From: JBJKRF01 sp046704785
GTDB taxonomy: Bacteria > Chloroflexota > Anaerolineae > Anaerolineales > Villigracilaceae
Direction: 5' to 3'
Assembly (NCBI GenBank): GCA_046704785.1
Contig: JBJKRF010000166.1
Location: forward strand, 1-53,286
Length of the DNA stretch: 53,286 nucleotides
Part shown: positions 49,473 through 53,286 of the stretch, one piece after another
How the letters are laid out: every line of letters starts with the position of its first letter
How positions within the stretch are numbered: the stretch's first letter is position 1
Notes under the pieces: generated by a model
What the model saw: the letters and a program-made list of their open reading frames with translations, nothing else
What the model was told of the DNA's origin: nothing
The model's database searches: none
Program-made: the position numbers and the translations under genes

Positions 49473-49787
49473 GTGGTTACAAAAACGTCCCGTGCCCGCA
49501 TTCGAGTCCCACGAGCCAAGTTGCGAGATTTCTGTCGGCAGTATCACGTCCAACACCTGGCGCTGTTCGGTTCCGTTCTCCGGCGTGACTTTCATGCTGA
49601 AAGCGACGTGGACGTGCTGGTTCTGTTCTCGCCCGAAGCGCGTGTTGGTTTATTGACTTTGTCACGGATGCGCCGTGAACTCTCCGACCTGTTCGAGCGC
49701 CCCGTCGACCTGGTCTTGATGGACGGCTTGAAACCGGTCATCCGCGACGCGGTGCTCTCCGACATCGAGGAAGTCTATGCGGCCTGA
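49473..49787 (+). CDS. MNT-type nucleotidyltransferase (antitoxin of a HEPN/MNT pair)
   Basis: A 104-residue minimal nucleotidyltransferase. The active-site signature is complete: LALFGSVLRRDFHAESDVDVLVLF (Gly-Ser, then Asp-x-Asp), with the third acidic residue in PVDLVLMDGL. MNT proteins are usually paired with a HEPN toxin and inactivate it by adding AMP to it. The HEPN gene does follow, overlapping by 11 bases, but is cut after 19 codons. GTG start with GGAGG seven bases upstream. A free MNT without a toxin may be on its way to being lost, or may act on another HEPN protein. Confidence 0.9.
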   Translation: MVTKTSRARIRVPRAKLRDFCRQYHVQHLALFGSVLRRDFHAESDVDVLVLFSPEARVGLLTLSRMRRELSDLFERPVDLVLMDGLKPVIRDAVLSDIEEVYAA

Positions 49788-49836
49788 GAAGCTGTATTTG
49801 ACCGACATCGTCGAGGCGTGTGAAGCAATTGACTGA
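49777..49836 (+). pseudogene. Truncated HEPN-domain toxin gene
   Basis: ATG at 49777, inside the end of the MNT gene, gives MRPEKLYLTDIVEACEAID and then TGA. These 19 residues match the usual opening of DUF86/HEPN toxins that follow MNT antitoxins. The remaining ~90 residues, including the R-x4-6-H catalytic motif, are absent; the DNA after 49836 turns AT-rich and contains genes of the opposite strand. The toxin was probably cut by insertion of, or recombination with, that block. Confidence 0.65.
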
Positions 49837-49868
49837 TAGCAAAAAACCCAAAGTAATAGTGACTCTGG

Positions 49869-50054
49869 TTATCCTTCTTTAGTTTTCCCACTTATGTCTA
49901 GTTTCCCGATTCTGAATTTTGGGGTACGTTCTTCTTCTGAGTCGATTTCTTCCGGCTGCTTTTTTAGCCCTAGCCCATCTAATACCAAGTCTGCGATCCA
50001 CTTCGACCTTTTTTCCAGCAACTCTTCGTCGCTCATGCCGCGCAGTTCTTTCAT
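49869..50054 (-). CDS. 61-residue acidic/basic protein, unknown
   Basis: Starts at the ATG at 50054, ten bases after AGGAG. Product: MKELRGMSDEELLEKRSKWI, then a helix ADLVLDGLGLKKQPEEIDSE and a charged tail. No membrane segment, no family recognised. It follows the two-TM protein at 50109 by 54 bases on the same strand, so the two are probably one transcript within an AT-rich patch. Confidence 0.5.
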   Translation of the reverse strand: MKELRGMSDEELLEKRSKWIADLVLDGLGLKKQPEEIDSEEERTPKFRIGKLDISGKTKEG

Positions 50055-50108
50055 AATTATGTTTCTCCTAACCACCTTGTTACTGAAGATTAATGTGAAT
50101 TGAGTATA

Positions 50109-51110
50109 TCAAACATCCAATAGCTGTACAATATCCATATGACCAAACATAATCGTAAGCATGTCGGCTGCATGTGCCAAGATATTGTACGGGATTTCAT
50201 TACTGAAAAGGTCAAGGTCTCTGGGATTTTCAGAGTCTACGCATAATGCCCCGAAGCATGATACGTCGTCGTCATGATTGGGCCAACCTGGCTTGTACCG
50301 GATCGGAACTACCAAAGTGGCGTTATAGAAATCATCCCATCGATCATTCCTGTTAATGTAGCCTGACAACTTTTTCAAATTGTTGCTGTAGAATTTTCGT
50401 TTCCCTTGGATTATCACCTCGTTGAAAGCCGTATTATCGTCCGCACGATACACGACTTGCCTGATCTCCCTGCGCCCCAGCTTTTTCTCCCAGGTATAAG
50501 GGTCTCTGAATACAGAAACGATATATCTTCCTTTTGGGGAAAGAATGTCGGCCTGATCACCTTTTGCCTTGTTTTCGATCTCTTGAGCTTCGTCTCGCGC
50601 AATAATAAGTTTCACCGTTAATGATAGATCTTCCCCGATTGCGTACCCCCTGGCGTTATAGTAATCTTGAAATACGTTTCTCGTATCGGTCAATAACGAA
50701 TGGCAGACTTGGTAGAAGTACGTCTTGTTGGTCTTGTAGGCATTTAAATCGGGTTGACTCTTAGCTAACGGACGACAAATTTCTTTGAAAAAGTAATCCC
50801 GGAATTTATCTACCATTCGGTGATCAGCTTCCAGTTGAGTCGACCACAATGAACGAAACCTATCCGCTTTGCTTTCGACACTGAGTATTTTCAAAGTAAG
50901 AGCTACGATGATCGATACCAGTAAAACCAAGATCAGGATGTCACGAATGTAAAAGAATACAATAGTTGGTTGTGAATATTTAATCCATATTGCCAGTACA
51001 AAGCTGGCAATCCCCACTAGCAAAGATATTGTAGCGATACTACGGTCGAGGGTACCAAAGAAGAGCCACCGAAACCTTTCCGGTAGTGAAAGTCGTAGTT
51101 TGGACATCAT
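50109..51110 (-). CDS. Two-TM protein with possible cytoplasmic GAF domain
   Basis: A 333-residue protein. Two membrane helices near the N-terminus (about 24-45 and 52-75: ATISLLVGIASFVLAIWI, IRDILILVLLVSIIVALTL) are followed by a ~250-residue cytoplasmic part. Its end (TLVVPIRYKPGWPNHDDD, FGALCVDSENPRDLDLFS, ILAHAADMLTIMFG) has the strand-helix pattern of a GAF domain closing; the middle part (LIIARDEAQEIENKAKGDQA) is helical. No enzyme domain is visible. Two-TM proteins with ligand-binding domains occur as effectors of phage-defence systems, but no nucleotide cyclase is nearby. AGGAGG is five bases before the start. The DNA is AT-rich. Confidence 0.6.
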   Translation of the reverse strand: MMSKLRLSLPERFRWLFFGTLDRSIATISLLVGIASFVLAIWIKYSQPTIVFFYIRDILILVLLVSIIVALTLKILSVESKADRFRSLWSTQLEADHRMVDKFRDYFFKEICRPLAKSQPDLNAYKTNKTYFYQVCHSLLTDTRNVFQDYYNARGYAIGEDLSLTVKLIIARDEAQEIENKAKGDQADILSPKGRYIVSVFRDPYTWEKKLGRREIRQVVYRADDNTAFNEVIIQGKRKFYSNNLKKLSGYINRNDRWDDFYNATLVVPIRYKPGWPNHDDDVSCFGALCVDSENPRDLDLFSNEIPYNILAHAADMLTIMFGHMDIVQLLDV

Positions 51111-51191
51111 TTAATCCTCCTATGGTAGTAAAGTCTGGTTTTGCAGTCTGGTCGCGAATTTTTTTGTGATTGATGGGCCTCCTCTCGTTTT

Positions 51192-51839
51192 CTAAACCAC
51201 ATCTCCCTTGCGCCCGCTGGTGAAGTCGCGCTTCAAGCGCAGCTTGGCACTTTCGATCCCGGCTTTGTCCAGAGCGCGCAGAATGGAATAATGCACGGAC
51301 AGGCTCATGGCGGTTACGTCGTCGGCATCGAAATAGCTGGGTTCCACGAAGAAATAGGCCAATACGCTCCTCTTGAAGATGTAACCTGCGGCGGCAATCA
51401 GCAGGCACAGAAAGATCAGGCTGCCGATCCAACCGATCAAGAAGACCATCCCGGAGTTGATGAAAACGGGGGCGGCGCCAGCCTGGAAGATACCGAGAAT
51501 GAACGAAGCGATGACCAGGACGACCATCAGAGCGCCGTTGATGACCGGTCGTATGAAAGTCTTCCAGGAAGTGTACAAGTCTTTTCCGTGTTGGGCCACG
51601 TAGATGACGGTGGTCACGCCGGGAAAGGTCGTGGTGACGACGTATTCACGATAGCCGGGCGCGGATAAGTCCACGTAGCCGTTCTTGTTCGCTGTTTTGA
51701 CGTCCGGCATTTCGCGGCTTTCGAGCTGTGTGAGCACTTCCTGACGCACGGTCTCTGCTTTTGCCCCCATTCCTTCGACGAGGTCGGCCCAGCCGTCGAT
51801 GAAGAGCCCTAATTTATTGACGTTGATCGTTTGTGCCAT
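51192..51839 (-). CDS. Membrane protein of the element, unknown function
   Basis: A 215-residue protein. A polar N-terminal ~95 residues (WADLVEGMGAKAETVRQEVL, then REYVVTTTFPGVTTVIYVAQ) precede two or three hydrophobic segments (PVINGALMVVLVIASFILGIF and MVFLIGWIGSLIFLCLLIAAAG) and a C-terminal cytoplasmic ~65 residues ending basic (LRLKRDFTSGRKGD). I do not recognise the family. AGGAGG lies six bases before the ATG. Position beside the transfer ATPase suggests a conjugation or envelope role, but this is context only. Confidence 0.65.
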   Translation of the reverse strand: MAQTINVNKLGLFIDGWADLVEGMGAKAETVRQEVLTQLESREMPDVKTANKNGYVDLSAPGYREYVVTTTFPGVTTVIYVAQHGKDLYTSWKTFIRPVINGALMVVLVIASFILGIFQAGAAPVFINSGMVFLIGWIGSLIFLCLLIAAAGYIFKRSVLAYFFVEPSYFDADDVTAMSLSVHYSILRALDKAGIESAKLRLKRDFTSGRKGDVV

Positions 51840-51984
51840 GCTTGCCTCCTGATTGTGTTATTCGATCTCCGGAGGCTTGTTCCATCCCCCGGAGTTGGTG
51901 CGCTCCCCTTGACAGCGCCGCTACAATGAAAGGTGAAGCAGGTCCCGACTTGTTTCACCTTTGGAGAATTAGGGGCGTCGAGAA

Positions 51985-52215
51985 TTACTTCTCGCGCTCC
52001 TTTTTCTTTCCTTGTTCGCGCCGTAATCTATCTTCGAGCTCTCGAACCCGGCATTGTGTGGTGAGAGCTTCGTCCATCCAAGCCTTGGCAGGATTGGATG
52101 GTTCCTGTCGTTGTCTCCCGCGACCGTCCAAGAACAAGTCCCAGACGAGAAAATCCACGCCTGCGCCGATCAAAATGAACGGCCAGGCCACGAAGTAATA
52201 GAGAAGTTGCAACAT
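51985..52215 (-). CDS. Small membrane-anchored coiled-coil protein
   Basis: A 76-residue protein: one membrane helix at the N-terminus (LLYYFVAWPFILIGAGVDFLVW) and a charged C-terminal half (ALTTQCRVRELEDRLRREQGKKKERE) predicted as a coiled coil. The ATG at 52215 follows GGGGGG; the frame is open further upstream. It is divergent from the transfer ATPase gene. No family recognised. Confidence 0.55.
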   Translation of the reverse strand: MLQLLYYFVAWPFILIGAGVDFLVWDLFLDGRGRQRQEPSNPAKAWMDEALTTQCRVRELEDRLRREQGKKKEREK

Positions 52216-52375
52216 ATAGATCACCCCCCTTCTTGGCATGTATCGATGTCTTCTTTGTTAAGGAACGGGAAATGAGCCGGGAACCTGCTTATCGACAAGT
52301 GTACTTCCGTTTTCCGAATCTGGGGCATAATTAATGCGGTACATCGTTACAATTCTGTCAGTGGAGGACAACATC

Positions 52376-53286
52376 GTGCTACGTTTGGGAATGACCGTAG
52401 AAGGCAGCCAACCCGTGGAGTTGTCACTGGATGAACGCCGTCAGGGGACGTACATCATCGGCACGACCGGGACGGGCAAATCCACCCTGCTCAAGAACAT
52501 CGTCTACCAGGATATGTTGCGCGACCGGAAGCACGGCTTGATGGTGCTCGATCCGCATGGCGACTTGATCGACGAGTTGCTGGAACTGGTGCCCAGGGAG
52601 CGGATCGAGGACGTGACCTTGTTCGACCCGATGGACGTCGAGCACCCCTTCGGACTCAACCTGTTGGAATGCGACCAGGACGACCCGCGCCAGGTGCGTT
52701 GGGTGGTCTCGACTGTGATGGGTACTCTGCAACGGCTCTTCTCCTATTCCTGGGGGCCGCGGCTAGAACACGTCTTACGACATACCCTGCTCACCGCCAT
52801 TCGTTTGCCCGATGCCACCTTCATCGAGTTGCTCTTGCTGCTCACCAATGAGAGTTTTCGGAACCAGGTCGTCAAGGAACTCGACGATCCGATCCTGTCG
52901 CAGTTCTGGGCAGATTTGCCACACAGCCACAAAGATCGCTACGAACTCATCAGTTCCACCCTCAACAAGATCAGCCCGTTCATTACCGACCGCAGTATGC
53001 GCAACATCATCGGGCAGCCCAAGACCACCATCGACCTACGCAAGACCATGGACGAAGGCAAGATCCTGTTCGTCAACCTGTCCAAAGGCGATCTGGGCGA
53101 AGCCAATTCGTCGCTCCTGGGCGCGGTATTGGTCAACATGACGTTGATCGCCGCCTTGCAGCGCCGCCCGATCCCCTTCGAGGAGCGCCGGGCGTTCCAC
53201 TTGATCGTGGACGAGTTCCAGAACTTTGCCACCGAGAGCTTCGACATCTTGCAGAGCGAGGCGCGCAAATATGCGGTGGACGTGGT
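52376..53286 (+). CDS. Conjugative DNA-transfer ATPase, VirD4/TraD-like (3' end outside window)
   Basis: Partial; the first ~303 codons are present and the frame is open at the window edge. Walker A is TYIIGTTGTGKSTLLKNIVY near residue 34, followed by LMVLDPHGDLIDELLELVP. Later motifs are GQPKTTIDLRKTMDEGKILF and the Walker B-like FHLIVDEFQNFATESFDIL. This is the type IV secretion coupling ATPase / DUF87-HerA-like fold that pumps DNA during conjugation. No membrane segment is seen at the N-terminus, unlike VirD4. GGAGG at 52363-52367 favours the GTG at 52376 over an in-frame ATG at 52334. Its presence argues that the element can transfer or once could. Confidence 0.85.
   Translation, partial: MLRLGMTVEGSQPVELSLDERRQGTYIIGTTGTGKSTLLKNIVYQDMLRDRKHGLMVLDPHGDLIDELLELVPRERIEDVTLFDPMDVEHPFGLNLLECDQDDPRQVRWVVSTVMGTLQRLFSYSWGPRLEHVLRHTLLTAIRLPDATFIELLLLLTNESFRNQVVKELDDPILSQFWADLPHSHKDRYELISSTLNKISPFITDRSMRNIIGQPKTTIDLRKTMDEGKILFVNLSKGDLGEANSSLLGAVLVNMTLIAALQRRPIPFEERRAFHLIVDEFQNFATESFDILQSEARKYAVDV

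Larger units (their letters stand above)
41752..53286. mobile_element. Putative integrative/plasmid-like element (left part)
   Basis: From the recombinase at 41752 to the window edge the genes are those of a mobile replicon: large serine recombinase, LexA-like repressor, defence-like ATPase, winged-helix initiator, iteron-like repeats, primase, toxin-antitoxin remnant, unknown membrane proteins and a DNA-transfer ATPase. No chromosomal housekeeping gene is seen in this span. The left boundary is set only by the recombinase; att sites were not identified, and the right end lies outside the window. Base composition varies from gene to gene, with AT-rich patches at about 44500-47300 and 49840-51170, as in a composite element. 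Confidence 0.65.

Noticed and set aside
1..53286. CRISPR arrays, tRNA or rRNA genes
   Set aside because: No regularly spaced repeats with unique spacers, and no tRNA or rRNA-like segments were recognised by eye; a covariance-model scan was not possible.

Overview
The window reads as a chromosomal piece of a bacterium of the phylum Chloroflexota, most likely an Anaerolineae-type lineage. This is an inference from gene content: an upper mevalonate pathway operon with an archaeal-style HMG-CoA synthase, thiolase-fold and DUF35 trio, orphan GAF-type histidine kinases, a peptide-type ABC system whose binding protein has an unusual domain order, and a very large alpha-2-macroglobulin lipoprotein. 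No rRNA, tRNA or CRISPR array was seen. Most of the window is moderately GC-rich with compact genes, ribosome binding sites and clear hairpin terminators. A few genes in the right part are visibly AT-richer.

Layout. 1-3522: a mobile patch with a possible transposase tail, an IS66-type transposase and a large serine recombinase broken by a one-base frameshift in a run of eight C. 3598-7870 (minus): an operon HMG-CoA reductase, HMG-CoA synthase, thiolase-like protein, DUF35 Zn-ribbon/OB protein, closed by a terminator. The thiolase-like protein has lost both the nucleophilic Cys and the catalytic His. 8152-9828: a sensor kinase. 9829-11783: a 593-base non-coding stretch and dnaA. 11865-24709: mostly housekeeping and small membrane genes: acyltransferase, ABC exporter, inositol monophosphatase with a response regulator, arginase, cytochrome b561-like protein, GNAT, HD hydrolase, imidazolonepropionase, RRM RNA-binding protein, GGDEF protein.

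24818-34556 (minus): a peptide ABC transporter (binding protein, two permeases, no ATPase genes) followed by a 1952-residue alpha-2-macroglobulin-like lipoprotein. The binding protein appears circularly permuted: the segment that normally forms its N-terminus is at its C-terminus. 34863-35975: an AmrS-type radical SAM enzyme. 36279-39944: a run of small membrane and surface genes, interrupted by a 140-base miniature inverted-repeat element with CTAG target duplications, then a CPBP protease. 40015-41553: a truncated membrane gene and a cysteine desulfurase-like enzyme.

41752 to the right end: what looks like an integrative or plasmid-like element. It has a large serine recombinase, a 53-residue protein, a LexA-like repressor lacking the self-cleavage dyad with a long palindromic operator nearby, a PHP plus SMC-like ATPase (TrlF-type, probably defence), a winged-helix initiator-like protein followed by three 23-base-period palindromic repeats (origin-like), a primase combining a PrimPol-type domain with a C-terminal CHC2 zinc finger, an MNT antitoxin whose HEPN partner is cut short, an AT-rich two-gene cargo including a two-TM protein with a possible GAF domain, and the start of a VirD4/TraD-like DNA-transfer ATPase that runs off the window.
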